Origin: Lucifuga dentata
Lineage: Eukaryota; Chordata; Actinopteri; Ophidiiformes; Bythitidae
DNA: 64,000 nucleotides
Assembly (NCBI GenBank): GCA_014773175.1
Contig: VXCM01000503.1
Coordinates: forward strand, 594,625-658,624
Direction of reading: 5' to 3'
The notes beneath the pieces were generated by a model. It searched no databases. It was not told the DNA's origin and saw only the letters and a program-made list of their open reading frames with translations. Position numbers and translations under genes: made by a program. Positions 23,885 through 36,204 of this stretch are shown in pieces; position 1 is the stretch's first letter, and the number at the start of each line of letters is the position of its first letter.

Positions 23885-25759
23885 CAGAGGTGGGCAACGT
23901 TTTCCATGACTTGTGCCACTTTACAATAGACTCATGCCTGAAGTACCAATACTTACTTCTTTCAAAAAAAATAATTTGGAAATTGTGTTTTTACAATATT
24001 TAATCATGCTCACGCTACTACCAGTTGCCTTATTTGACCCTTATTTGAAATAATGCACTGTCTATTACTCAATGTTGTATAGGACACACACACATACACA
24101 CAAAATACTTACAGGCATGAAAAAGTAGCAGCAGTTTAGGGTGATCCCTGTCCTTGTCTGTCATGGCTCAGCTGTGCTACTGTGCTACTGGTCTGTAGGT
24201 GGATAGTTTCAGTTGCACACATGCCTCTGAATGTATCCATGCATTTCCATGCATCAAACAGGGCAGGACTGTTTGGCCTGCACCTTGCAGCTGAAGGTTG
24301 AAAGTGTTGAGATGTCCTGTGATGTCAGTGAGGAACATTAGTTTCACAAGCCATGTCTCATCTGTCAGGTCAGAGTAGTTCAGCTGCTTCTCTGCCAAAA
24401 AGGCTTTGATCACGTCAATACACTCCACAAACCGCTCCAAAAGCTTTCCACCACTAAGCCATCAAACAGATCAGTGAAGAGGCAAGTCCTTGTAAGCACC
24501 ATTCATTTCCTCCAGAAGACACCTGAACTGCCGGTGAGTTAATGAGGAGCGAGCGACACCTTCACTACTGTATTCATGATGACGTTCAGATCACACTTTG
24601 AGATTTTTGTGCACAAATTCTTCTGGTGAATGATGCAATGAAGTTTCATGATGGGATGACCTATCTGATTTTCAAGAAGAATGTTTGCAAATCCCCTGTG
24701 CTTACCCACCATGGCTGGTGCTCCATCTGTAGTAACAACAAAAATCTTATTAACATCCAGCTCTGGCTTCAAAATGACTGGTGAAGGCTGTCGCCACATC
24801 TTCTCCTCTTGTGTTGCCATGCATTGGTGCCAGACAGCAGAGTTCCTCTCTCATCTGTCTTCCATCACTGTATCTCGCGACAATGGCCAAGTGTAGGACA
24901 TCATTAATGTCCATGCTTTCATCCACAGCCATGCTAAACACAGGAGCATCTTTAAGAGCAGAAGTTTGCTGTTGAGACACATTTTCTGCCATTTCAGTAA
25001 CACGCCTTTCCACAGTTCTTGCTGAAAGGGGCATCTCTTTGACTCTGGATTTAATCGTCCAGGCAATTTGGCAATCCCTCAAGTAAAACTTTGGCTGTCG
25101 ATAGGAAAGCCTCCTTTATGCATTCTCCATCAGTGAAGGGTTTTCCAAGTTTCGCAATGCGGTGAGAAATTTTATAGCTTGCCTCAGTTGCCTGATTTTT
25201 AACAGTACAAAATGTTTTGAAGGTGCTACTCTGTTTAGCATACTTTGCTAACGCTGTTTTTACTGACTCCACTTATCCGCCTCATCTCTGAAGTTTTTTC
25301 CGTGTTTAGCTTCGTCTCTGAAGCTTTTTTTTTGTGTTTAGTCTCAAAATGACGCCGCACACTTGATGTCCTACATACCACACTTTCACAGCAAAGGGTG
25401 CATATTGCCTGATCTCCTCTGGCAATAAATCCATACTCCTTTATCCGATTAGGTTGGAAGGCTCGACCATAGTAGCGCTGCTGAATGCTACGCTAATTAG
25501 CTGACATACCTGACTGAACTACCAAGTGCAGAGGCTGTTTTCACGGTGACACGCTGAATCAGGGACGTGCTCACGAAATTTTTATGTAAGAACATTTATA
25601 GTATGCTATATTTCTTGTGAAGTGTTTAAATAAAATACAATAAAATATTAATTTTATTGTATTTTTTTCTCCTCTGCTTCATTGTAATTCTCCTCTGGTG
25701 CCAACATAAATAGCCTCACGTGCCTGCTGTGGCACCCATGTCGCGGGTTGCTGACCCTG
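23885..25759 (-). mobile_element. hAT element carrying a broken BED-finger transposase
   Basis: The left end CAGAGGTGGGCAACG and the right end (reverse complemented CAGGGTCAGCAACCCGCG) are degenerate inverted repeats of the CAGNGGTNNGCAACC class of hAT termini. A minus-strand transposase relic fills about 24220-25470. Flanking 8-mers ATTCCCAG and TAATACAG agree only partly, in keeping with age. Confidence 0.75.
24220..25470 (-). pseudogene. hAT transposase pseudogene (BED finger, catalytic core start, C-terminal part missing)
   Basis: Homology runs in order along the minus strand but changes frame several times. It starts with KEYGFIARGDQAICTLCCE and RRHFETKH (about 25440-25334), a BED-type zinc finger with CxxC and H residues. 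Next comes ASYKISHRIAKLGKPFTDGE (within 25051-25272), the typical linker. Then VFSMAVDESMDINDVLHLAI (within 24750-25082) holds a conserved acidic residue of the core. VTTDGAPAMVGKHRGF and LHCIIHQKNLC follow (within 24539-24820). LTHRQFRCLLEEMNGAYKD, WLSGGKLLERF and WLVKLMFLTDITGHLN lie at about 24540-24290. The hAT dimerisation domain is not found. The relatives are the hAT group that also gave rise to host genes such as the ZBED5/FAM200 set; frameshifts and loss of the C-terminus argue this copy is dead. Confidence 0.85.
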
Positions 25760-25767
25760 TAATACAG

Positions 25768-26588
25768 CAATCTCTTAAGAAAAACAATAAATGAATTTAA
25801 AAAATAGGCATATTTGTCTCATGCTAAACAATCAATAGGAGCAAATTGGGGACTTAAACGACAGTGGGCACATTAATTGAATTGCTGCATTCATTGAAAC
25901 ATGCAACAACCATTAATGCATTGCTGAGATGAGAAACAGTTTAAATGTATCTTTAATAGTTACCTAGATAGATCTAGAAAAAAATATATTTTTATATAGT
26001 CATTTCTTTCTCTTTTGGCCAGTATTTTATCAGAACAGGACAATTTTGTCTTGGCTTAGTCAGCCTTAGTGGAGTTATGCACTCTGAGTGTTTTTTTCTC
26101 GTTACTGTTGTTTCAGCACTAATTAACAGATATGAAAAGGCCTACAATCTGTAGGATTAACAACATCCCGGTGAGGTACTACTGCACCTGTGGTTCTTAT
26201 CTGTCTTCTTCCTGTCCCTGTCTTTGCTGTCATGTAGATAATTCTTTCACTTGTGTCAGAGAATTAACTCTATTGAATTTCCATGTAACCGTTCTGTGGT
26301 CATGCACTTCAGTCAGTTTGGAGACCATGAATAATTTTCTCCTTAAGCCACCGACAGCTGATTTCCACTCATAGCTGATAGCTGAATGTGTGGTATTGTA
26401 GGATATTTATTTGTTTATTTGGGTTAATATCCAAACACAATGTACTGCAGTATGTTTTCCTTCTCAAAACATTGTTATTCTCTATTATAACTTCATTCAC
26501 TCTGCTTTTAGTTTTCATCCACCATCTGTTTGAATGGGTGGAGGTTTTCTTTGAGAGAAGTGCTTCTGTGTATGTCAGCCCATGCATT

Positions 26589-26589
<1 letters not shown>
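25768..26589. other. No gene seen
   Basis: Unique AT-rich DNA; short frames have no recognisable homology. Confidence 0.5.
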
Positions 26590-26637
<48 letters not shown>

Positions 26638-26765
26638 ACGCACGAGGGTAAGCTCTTTAACTGCTTCATTATAGAGAGGAAATTGTGGGCATAAATTGTT
26701 GTGTGAGTTTTGCACCTCAGGAAGATGGGGTGCCATAGCAACAAATCAGAGCCAGTGTGGTTATT

Positions 26766-26806
<41 letters not shown>
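26590..26806. repeat. Opposed (TG)n and (CA)n arrays
   Basis: (TG)n at 26590-26637 and (CA)n at 26768-26806 are inverted relative to each other with a 130-bp spacer. Confidence 0.9.
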
Positions 26807-26807
<1 letters not shown>

Positions 26808-27811
26808 CATGAATGGAACACATACACACACACACTTATTGTCATTACCACTTGTAGCATCAGTTCAGCCTACTAACACTGGCTTGCAGCAGATAGGCTA
26901 TACTGTGTTGTGATTGGTCTGAGTGAGGAATCAATTAGATTCGAACAATGAAGAGAAGAAAAGGCCATACAAGTAATAATAAGTACAGACTTTCTCCATC
27001 TGATTACATGCAACACACACATACATACACATGCACTTTTCAACATATTTCGCATTCTGAAACATTCAATAAAGACATAGTATCACACATTGCTGGTTAA
27101 CTGTGTTGTCATACCTTGTTAGTTGTTGACTAGTTTGTGCAAAAAAAACAAGTCAGAAGAAAGAAAGAAAGAAAGAAAGATGTTATTCTGGTTTGCTGCA
27201 GTGTTTCTCCTGCCACTCATGCATGACTCCATCTATTATTTTCTTCCTTCTTTTCTCTACATGATGCTGTTGTTACTGCTGCATTTCCTTTTTCTCCAGC
27301 AGCATTCTTCTTCTCTTGCTCTGTAGCTCTCAGAGTTATCATCCTTTTCTTCTCTCTCTCTCTCCCTCTCTCTCAGTCTGATTCTTTTCTGTCTCTCCAT
27401 CTTTCAACCTTGCTTAGGCTGTATATGTTTCCACCCTTCTCCCTGCTGGAGATTTGGTGTGTGTGTGTGTTTTTTACTCTTCCTTAAGGATGTTGGCATG
27501 CATGTGCTCATGAAATCCCAACTGTGTCCCCGCAGCCACCTGACAGCTGTCCCAGACATGACCAGCAGGGAGAGGCTACACTGATAATGATTGACAGGGT
27601 CAGGTTCCTCCTGTTCAAACTTTGACCTCCTTTTAGCATGTCTGTCACCTTCCTTCCATCTCTCGCTCCATTTCTCCATCTCATTATCTCTCATTCACTT
27701 TCCTGCCCTCTGGATTTTATCAGTAACTCCTGTCTGTTCCTCAAGCTGCTCCCTGTGTCCCACTCACCTCTGACATCCACAGCAATAGCCAAATACTGAG
27801 GGAAGGAAATG

Positions 27812-27877
27812 TGTGTGTATGTGTGTGTGTGTGTGTGTGCGTGCGTGTGTGCGTGCGTGCGTGCGTGCGTGTGTGTG
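27812..27877. repeat. (TG)n/(TGCG)n microsatellite
   Basis: TG array moving into TGCG tetramers, a Z-DNA-prone pattern. Confidence 0.9.
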
Positions 27878-27999
27878 AACATTGTGGAGCAACCCATCAG
27901 GAAGGAAGCAGCAAACGATGACGGGGAAGAGCTCTCACACGCCTAGCAGGAGAAAACAGCAGTAGATTACATAGAAATTTCTGTAGAACACTAGCAGGT

Positions 28000-28312
28000 T
28001 CTCCTCTCCTCTCCTGTCTCCACTCTCCTCCTCTCCTCTCCTCTGTCTCCACTCCTCTCCTCTCCTCTCCTCTCCTCCCCTCTCCTCTCCTCTCCTCTCC
28101 TCTCNNNNNNNNNNNNNNNNNNNNNNNNNNNNNNNNNNNNNNNNNNNNNNNNNNNNNNNNNNNNNNNNNNNNNNNNNNNNNNNNNNNNNNNNNNNNNNNN
28201 NNNNNNNNNNNNNNNNNNNNNNNNNNNNNNNNNNNNNNNNNTCTCCTCTCCTCTCCTCTCCTCTCCTGTCTCCTCTTCTCTGTCTCCTCCTCTCCTCTCC
28301 TCTCCTCTGCTT
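28000..28312. repeat. (TCTCC)n minisatellite around a 137-N gap
   Basis: Pentamer CTCTC/TCTCC repeats run on both sides of Ns at 28105-28241. The gap is probably more of the same array, so its true size is unknown. Confidence 0.9.
28105..28241. other. Assembly gap of 137 Ns
   Basis: Run of N inside the (TCTCC)n array. Any frame drawn across it is meaningless. Confidence 0.98.
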
Positions 28313-29950
28313 TCCATTTCGATCCTCAGATCCTCCTCTATTTTGTTTGTCATGCTGCTAAGATGGACTATAGTTAGAAGACAGCGCATGTTGGTATGGA
28401 AACTGGTTTATAAACTGTTCGGGTTGCTAATGTCCTAAGTCACATAGCAACCAGAACCAACCAGCCTTTCAAAATGTGGAAGTGAATCAGCTTTCTGATG
28501 AATACAAGTCAAACATTTTTATTATTTTGTTATGCAACTCCAGCCATGACACAGTATATAGACCTTTACTGTATGTGCAGTTTACAGAAAGTCCTTGATT
28601 TTAAATAAGAAGTGTCCATCATTTGAAAAGAATGACACCCACTCACATTCTACTGGTAAAATGAACCACAATCTGCAGCACTTTAAAAGTTATGAGTCAT
28701 CTTAAAACCTTTACATAAAAACTGCTTCTGCTTTCAATGCTTGATTTAATGCTTAAACCAGTGAACACCAAATGGATACCTAGACTTTAAGCGAAACACC
28801 TTCAAATGTGTCTTCTGTTTTTGTGTGGAGTGGAGTCAGAGGTGCAGTTTTCTGCATGGAGCGATTTTCAAGGATTTTCATTTCATTTCTGCACAGTTCA
28901 GACATTTTCACCTCTAGAAAATGCAGTCATATGGAACACATTATCCTGTTCAATTTAACATATAATAGCCATATCTCGCAGTAGTTGTCAACGTGTACTG
29001 CTGTACATTTTAAATAAGAGGTGTCATACATGTACAGTATATAGTGTGTGTGTGGTGATCCATGAATTTTAAAAAGGAAAGTTTGTAAAAATGGCTTTTA
29101 TGCTGCTTGCTTTAGTGCACTGACTTGTTTTTCAGTGCTCTGTTTACAAAGTTGATGCTTGTTGCATTCAAATGTCATTGTTTCAGAGCTCCGTACCTTT
29201 TGGAGCAAAGTCAGCTTAGCAAACCCACTGTGCTATTGACACAGGTTATCAATACAAACAGTACAGCTCCCTGGAAGTGTGTGTGAGTGTGTACATCTGT
29301 GTGACTTTGCAAAGTTGGGTGTGTCATTGTCGCTTTCCTGCTGTTGTTTTACTGCTCGTGTTGTTTAAGGAAATTGGTTATGAGTTACTTCAAGGTTAAG
29401 AAAAATGATTCACACGCACTCACACTCACACACTTTTCTCAGCTGATAGTCATGCAAAATGTGGTAGGTAATTTAATCTGATCACTCTGCAGTTCTATGA
29501 TTTTCTCCAGCAGGAGTCAAAACCAATAACTCTCACTTTGTTCAGATCTTCATTGAGTTATGCAGGAGAATAATTACTTTCAGAATAATCCACTGCAGAC
29601 TAGTTCAATTTCACTGCAGTGTTCTTTTTAAACAAATGAAATCGTCATTGAAATTTCCAAAAAGTTACCAAGTTATAACATTTGCAGTATAATGCAATCC
29701 AATACATGAGCCCTGCAATAAATTTCTATCATTGTGAAGCTCTTAAGGTTCACTCAGAAAGGCACTGATTCAACACTGTGGACATTTTTAAAGCTGTAGT
29801 GGCAGTGTTATATTGCAGTGTTATTTAAAGTTCTGGCTAATAAATTAATTGTATATGAATTATGAACCTTACAGTCACAGTAGAGGGGAGCTTTCTTTAT
29901 TGACTCACCCCTATAGACTTTGATGGCATGTTGATGTGATGATGCTCCAA
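28313..29950. other. No gene seen
   Basis: Unique AT-rich DNA without clear repeats, long frames or RNA-gene signatures. Confidence 0.5.
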
Positions 29951-30167
29951 CACTGTAATCCCAGATGATGTTTTAACTTAAAGAAATGAGTTAATTGTAC
30001 CCAATTTAGTAAATTGTACCCAATGTATTCCATATTATGTTAGTTGTACTTTTTGGATATTTTTTATTCAGTTAGAGTTTTTGAGTTGAATCAACTTAAG
30101 TAAGTTTAGTTTTGCCCATTGCTATTAGCAAAGTACAAACTTATTGCTTAAAACAGACTCTTGGTGA

Positions 30168-30270
30168 TCGGTATGGTGGCTCAGTGGTTCTCTGTTGCCT
30201 CACAACAAGAAGATCCCGGATTTGAGGCTGACCAGTTCCTTTCTGTGTGGAGTTTGTGTGTTCTCCCTGT
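30168..30270 (+). repeat. Head of the same tRNA-SINE-like repeat
   Basis: GGTATGGTGGCTCAGTGGTT, GTTGCCTCACAACAAGAAG and TCTGTGTGGAGTTTGTGTG follow the consensus of the fish repeat with tRNA-like box A and box B regions. It lies within the larger 29951-31240 element. Confidence 0.55.
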
Positions 30271-30580
30271 GCTGAACATATACTTTTTTGTTGTATGAAA
30301 ACTCAGTCAGATCAACTGGATTCAGGTTTTTAATTCTGAAACGTTTCACCATCCATCCAAATGGCTTCGTTTGAGAAGATCGTTGGTTTGAGAGAGGAGT
30401 GAAGGATGCCATTTATGTTCATGTAGATGTTCCCTCAACAGAAATGGAGATCTCAGATACAGTCTACCCACCACCTATAGTGTGCTGCTGTTCTCCCTTC
30501 CAAAGAAATTTGGGGACAGGTCCTGCATCCAACCAGGGGACCATTAAAAATTACAATTTGACATTTATTATTTGAAAAAA

Positions 30581-31188
30581 AGCAGGGTAACTCGTTGCCC
30601 TAATAAATTTAAGTTATGCATTGTTGAACAAACAAAAAACGTAGAATTCTCAATAGAAAAGTCTCAAATTTTTAGGTACAATGAACTAATATTGCATGGT
30701 TAACTCGCCCTAAAAAAGTTGTAGAAAACTCAACTGAATTCAAGTTTTTCATTGTTTTAAATTTGAATAATACAATTTTTTTACATCATGCATTATTCAA
30801 AAAATTTGAATAATATCTATTTAATTTGAATTGAAGGTTAGTTGTGATTTNATGCATTATTCAAAAAATTTGAATAATATCTATTTAATTTGAATTGAAG
30901 GTTAGTTGTGATTTGACTCCATAATTACTGTAGTTACTGGAGGTTTAACATCCTTCTGTGCTTTCATTTTTGACTGATGAAGCCATTTGGATGGATGGAA
31001 TTAAAAAACTTGAATTCAGTTGAGTTTTCTACAACTTTTTTAGGGCGAGTTAACCATGCAATATTAGTTCATTGTACCTAAAAATCTGAGACTTTTCTAT
31101 TGAGAATTCTATGTTCATTGAACATATACTTTTTTGTTTGTTCAACAATGCATAACTTAAATTTATTAGGGCAACGAGTTACCCTGCT
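30581..31188. repeat. Large inverted repeat (arms about 170-185 bp)
   Basis: The left arm 30581-30749 (beginning AGCAGGGTAACTCGTTGCCC) is nearly identical, reversed, to the right arm 31003-31188 (ending CGAGTTACCCTGCT). The right arm has about 15 extra bases near 31114. The loop contains a 63-bp stretch duplicated across an N. The arms contain no coding sequence. Confidence 0.85.
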
Positions 31189-31732
31189 TTTTTTTTTTTT
31201 TTTTTTTTAAGTTTGAATGAACTTATCAGGGCTTACAGTGAATGTGGATAGGTGGGTCGGTAGGAATATCTGAGAGTCCTTCATATTAGTGCCTCTTTCA
31301 CTACCTGTTAGTCAGTAGAGGCACTGATATGAAGGATTCTCACAGATATTAATGTCATGCCACATGGGGTTTAGAAAATCAGCTGATTTTATTGACACAC
31401 AAACTTACTTTTGAGTTGGAAAAGAATAAGTGTCATCTCTCACCTGATAGTTCATGCTACAATAATCAGTCAATACACAATATGTAGTACTTGCAGTGTG
31501 TGAAATAAATGAATGAAGTGCTTGTACAATCCCAAAAACTAGAATAAACCATTATTTTCCCTTGTAATACTTCAGCTTTTACTGTATATTTATTTATCTT
31601 TCACTGTTTAGACTATTTTGTTTCTTCTGTCTTTTTCTATTTGTCGATCCTTTTTCACTGCCTCATAGCAGCGGGAAAGAAAAGTGGCTCTCTGCAGGGA
31701 ATGAGAGTAGTTCCTGTTCAATTGACACCAAG

Positions 31733-31735
<3 letters not shown>

Positions 31736-31773
<38 letters not shown>

Positions 31774-31924
31774 TGTGTGTGTGTCCATGAATGCATCAGG
31801 ATAGAGTTAATATAGCTCCACCATTATGTAGATTAGCCCTATTCCCCTGAGTGCATCTTTACCATTTAGAGCTTTCAATCACTACTGCTTTACAGGAGTC
31901 AGGTACACACACACACGCGCGCGT

Positions 31925-31958
<34 letters not shown>

Positions 31959-32121
31959 CCATGTTCACACATTGACTCAGATTTTGTACATATACAAACA
32001 CACATACAGTATATGTACGTATACACATATATAAGTGTATGTATATGTACTATAGTACGTTTCTATCACTTTGATGGAGTCACACATACATGTTGACATA
32101 CTTCATCCATATATGTGTGCA

Positions 32122-32158
<37 letters not shown>
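31736..32158. repeat. Three TG/CA arrays
   Basis: (TG)n at 31736-31784, (CA)n with a CGCGCG island at 31907-31958, and (CA)n at 32123-32158. Confidence 0.9.
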
Positions 32159-32160
<2 letters not shown>

Positions 32161-32768
32161 TCCCTCAATATTTGGCTATTGCTGTTGATGTCAGGCAGAC
32201 AGACAGAGCAGAACCAACGACCAAGGTTATGGACTATATCCCATCATTCCAGGTCCATGGATCTTAATTGCTAATTGTGTTCCTCTGTGCTGAAATTATT
32301 CACGATGCCTCACTCTGTATGTGCGTGTGTCTGTGTCTGTGTATGTGTGCGAAAGAGCACCCAAGTGAGTGAGTGATCATAGGCTGTGTTTGTGTGTTAA
32401 TTCCATTTGAGCAAGAACAAAATCTCTGCTTTAATCACAAACTTGGGATCAATACTCAATTCAACACCCGTGTGTGTGTGTGTGCGTGTGTGTGTGTGTG
32501 TTTCTGCGTGTGTGTTTAAAAGGTAATCTAGATCACACAGTCCACAGTAAACAAGGTAAGACAGTCTTTGAGGTGAACTAACTTTGAACTAACCTATTTC
32601 AGGTGTGTGTGTGTGTGTTCCTGTTTTGGTTTGCCTGTGTATGTGTATTTGTACCTTTCTGCCTGCTTGTATATTTTCCAGTGTGTGTATGTACTGTACA
32701 TGTATGTCCTGCTTTCCTACCTATTAGCATTGATAATACACAGTGCTAGTGCTAAAAATGGCTTTTAA

Positions 32769-34580
32769 AGGACCACACCAATGACCGTGCAAGTTTGAGC
32801 CCAATATATCCACCCCTCATACATGTTACATGACTGACAACAAGTTTCCAAAACATAAAACTATATTTCCTATTATTTTGTCAAATCCTTTAATCTTTCT
32901 AAATCAAATGTTCAGGTGATACACCCACCTTAAAATTCAATGTTTCACCTTCTAACACTTACGCACGATTGTAGAAAGCACAGTCATTTTAATTTCTCAG
33001 TAAAAGTGGCCCTCTTCTGGGACTATATTCCCTGGCGGAGGCATACATTTCTTCCATGCAGCTCTGTGTTGCAACGGTTAGATAAAGTTTCTTCAAGAAT
33101 ACACCTAATAGACATCTTGTTTGCTGTGATGGACTATGCATCTCAAGCAGTGGCGGGCCGTCAGGGCCAGCAAAGCCTTCTCTGCTGGCTTAGAGATTGT
33201 CACAATCATCAAATTATATTTTAATAATTTTATATATATTTTAATTAATACTATATGTATTTTACAAAGTTTGTTCCCATCAGTTTTGTTATTAATGTCA
33301 TTTCATCGCTGTGGTACTCTCTCCCTCAGTTGCGCTGCTTCCAGCACAGCTCATATAAATTAGAGTTTTTATCCAATCAGATTTTCCCCTTGTGCTGTCT
33401 CCGGGTAAAAAAAAAACTAGCCTGAGGCTTTCAGAATCTTGAGTGAATCCCCTCTGCTTTTCAAGCAAATGGGACGATGTTGTTGATTGTCATATATTTT
33501 AACCAATCAGATTTCGAGTTTGCCGTGTTGGGTGTATTCTTTTACACGTCAGGGCCTTCTAGCTGGACTTGGCTACGTCATCGGAGCACAGCATTATGCG
33601 CAGCTACAGCCCGCCAGAAATTCATGAGAAGAAGAAGAGAACCAGTTAGCTTAGCTAACTCAAGTAAACCTAGCTAGCACGTGAAGGAGCATTAATGTTT
33701 ATTTAAACTTTCTTTCTTGACGTTTAGATTTTGAGATGTAGTGCTTTAGAGTTTTACTTAGTCCTGTTGTTTTTTAACGCACAATGGCTGAAGGAGGAGA
33801 ATGGATTTACAATGCTTTTTTCACATTTTGGAACTGAAATGCACCGATGTACTGTACACCCGTGTCGTTAAACTCTTTATAAAGAAAGGAGGATGGAGTT
33901 CATCTTCAGATGATGAGCAGCTTTGGTAAGTTTGATGGATTTTTATGTGGCTGGAATATGTGGGGAAGCCTGTTGAATCTTATTGTGTTATTTGTATTTT
34001 AAGGCATTTTTGCTTGCTTGCTGGTCGTATGAGTAAATGTAATGATTGTTATGAGTTTGTTCTTGTTTCTTTGATAATGAAACTGATTTAGGCTATGTCA
34101 TATCTATTTGTGATGCAGCATTCTGTCATAATGCGTAATAATGCTATATCCTATTCATGTCTCTGCTGTTAGTGTGTTATAACTGTCATAGGCGTTGAGC
34201 CTATTGTTAAATCACTTTATTCCACTCGATAAAGGTTACTGTCACTGTGAATATGGGCTGGTTACGTCAATNTGTTAAATCACTTTATTCCACTCGATAA
34301 AGGTTACTGTCACTGTGAATATGGGCTGGTTACGTCAATAACAGCAGCATATAGCCCTAGTGTCATGGTGAGATTATTAGAAAGTGGTTTAATTGCTGGA
34401 GGATAGCACTGAAAGCATAAGTGTAAAATACACGGCCCGCCACTGATCTCAAGCCTGTTTCAAGTCCTAGAACCTGATTTTTATAGTGTACTGGAATGAA
34501 ATTAAACCAGTGGCAGTCTGGAAGGTAGGAAAAACATTTATATATTGGGCTCAAAGATGTACGATTACCGGTATGATCCT
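32769..34580. mobile_element. TTAA-flanked family R2, copy B, split by a hAT insertion
   Basis: Ends AGGACCACACCA and GGTATGATCCT are each flanked by TTAA (32765-32768, 34581-34584). Its two halves, 32769-33147 and 34446-34580, align end to end with copies C and D, and the intervening 1.3 kb is a younger hAT element. No transposase is encoded. Confidence 0.75.
33148..34445. mobile_element. hAT element with perfect 8-bp target duplication, nested in family R2
   Basis: Perfect 14-bp inverted ends CAGTGGCGGGCCGT / ACGGCCCGCCACTG are flanked by identical 8-mers ATCTCAAG (33140-33147 and 34446-34453). The insertion splits R2 copy B exactly at the duplication. The interior lacks a full transposase. 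It contains a short ATG frame at 33784 (MAEGGEWIYN...), candidate splice signals and a CG-containing promoter-like part, suggesting derivation from the 5' region of an autonomous element. About 67 bp is artificially duplicated at an N (34272). Confidence 0.9.
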
Positions 34581-34630
34581 TTAAGTTCAGTCCACTGATT
34601 TTACACATTAAATTCCATTTATTGGTCTTG

Positions 34631-35591
34631 CACTATAAAAATCTTTCTTTGCTTTAACTTAAAAAAATGAGGCAACCTTTTCCAATCATTTATTACAAGT
34701 TGGGTAAAGTACTGGTATTTCTGAGTAAGACAAACTCAATAATATATATTTGACTTCAAGACATAAAAGTATGTACAGCCTGTGTGGAAACAGCCAAGAA
34801 ATTGAGTTGAACCAACTTGATAGTAGTCAATATAAAAATTTAAAATTAAAGAAAGAAACTAAGTTCCATGAACTCACGCACTTCCTACAACAAACTCTTG
34901 TTTTGTGTGTTTGACTCAAACTCATTCACTTCCCCAAACCTGATTTCTGCAACCCTTCAGTCACAAGCTTGCTTCTCTTAAGCCACCCCTGCCCCATTAC
35001 CGACATGCTACATCAGCACTTTTGCCAGTTTTATAAATCTTTATCTGTATTCTGGTATTACTCCACAAATATAAACATGCCAACAAACAGTCCATGTTAA
35101 ATACATCAGATGTAAACTTTCTTCTCTGAGGCTCCACCACAAACAGCCCTGTTGTCCCTCCAAAAAAAAAACAAACAAACAAAAAAACATTTTATTTTTA
35201 CGTTTAATATACACCAGAGTATTTTGTTTTGTCCTGAACTTTTGGCTAAAAGTTCAGTAAAAACTGAAAATGAGTACTTACTTCTCTTAAGAGACTCTGA
35301 GATATGTGCTGCTCCAAATAAAGTCATCAGGTCACTGTGCACAGGTGCGAGTGGGTGGAGTCATGACAAAAACTAACAGTAGATTTAAGAACTTTAATTG
35401 ATTTCCATTAACTCAACTTTTCACGTTGTTGTGAAAAGCTTTAATAAAAGATGTTTTCATTACAAAAAATAATTAGTTTTAAGAATGTTGACTGTTTTTA
35501 CTTAGATGCTATATAAATAAATCCAGTTGAACAGGACAATTAATTTTTTTGAATGAATATGGACTACTACACTGAAGGACTTTTTACAGTG
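34631..35591. mobile_element. CACTRTAAAAA-ended DNA element (family R3, copy 2)
   Basis: CACTATAAAAA at the left and TTTTTACAGTG at the right are inverted (10 of 11). The left interior GCTTTAACTTAAAAAAATGAG matches copy 1. The rest is AT-rich and non-coding. It lies just right of R2 copy B. Confidence 0.5.
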
Positions 35592-36204
35592 TAGGTGGAG
35601 TTCACTATTCAGCATGTGAAAACAACATCATCATTGGCTGTATTGTGCATGTTGTATGGAAGGATCGAGAGTCTTCATTGTTCCCTTTACAGACACATTT
35701 TGATGCTTCATGATGTCACATGCTGCAGCCTTCAGGTGAATTACAGCAGCTGCTGTCAATATGCTTTTTATTGAACCACATTCAAGAAAAACCCTCTCAA
35801 CAAAATCTGTTTGCAAAACATCACAGAGGACATCATTCTCATCTTGAGCCGCAGCACGTTTATAAGAACTGCGAGATTAATAATGCAGGAACTAAAAAGC
35901 AGAAATTATATGACTCATCAATCAGCGTGCACAACAATGCACCTTTGAGGCACCGGCGTTGCCTGGATTCTGCTGCTGAGAATGACATTTTCCCAAACGT
36001 GTATGAGTGTGTGGGTGTGGAGGTGCTTTTCCTCAGTAAATGACTGTGGTTTTGTGTCAGAATAATGGCTTTTATTAGGCCTGTTCAACCTGTTGTGTGC
36101 TTCAAGCTAAACGATCCATTACTACCAATGTCACCCCGAAGACGCAGCAGTCAGCAAGGGTGCACTTTGCAGGGAAAAGGCTGACATGATGAATCTGTCA
36201 TATA

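Larger units (their letters stand above)
29951..31240. mobile_element. CACTGTAA-ended DNA element (family R3, copy 1) with internal inverted repeat
   Basis: The left end CACTGTAATCCCAGATGATG and the right end (reverse complemented CACTGTAAGCCCTGATAAG) are related inverted termini. A TTTTAACTTAAAGAAATGAG stretch beside the left end also occurs near 34658. The interior holds the SINE-like head, a large inverted repeat and an artificial duplication at the N (30851). Superfamily undetermined; target duplication not clear. Confidence 0.5.

Noticed and set aside
27991..28389. Minus-strand frame spanning the N gap (Arg/Glu-rich)
   Set aside because: It is simply the (TCTCC)n array read in one frame, and a third of it is N.
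30852..30914. Apparent 63-bp tandem duplication
   Set aside because: Identical copies around a single N; judged an assembly artefact, as at the other N sites.
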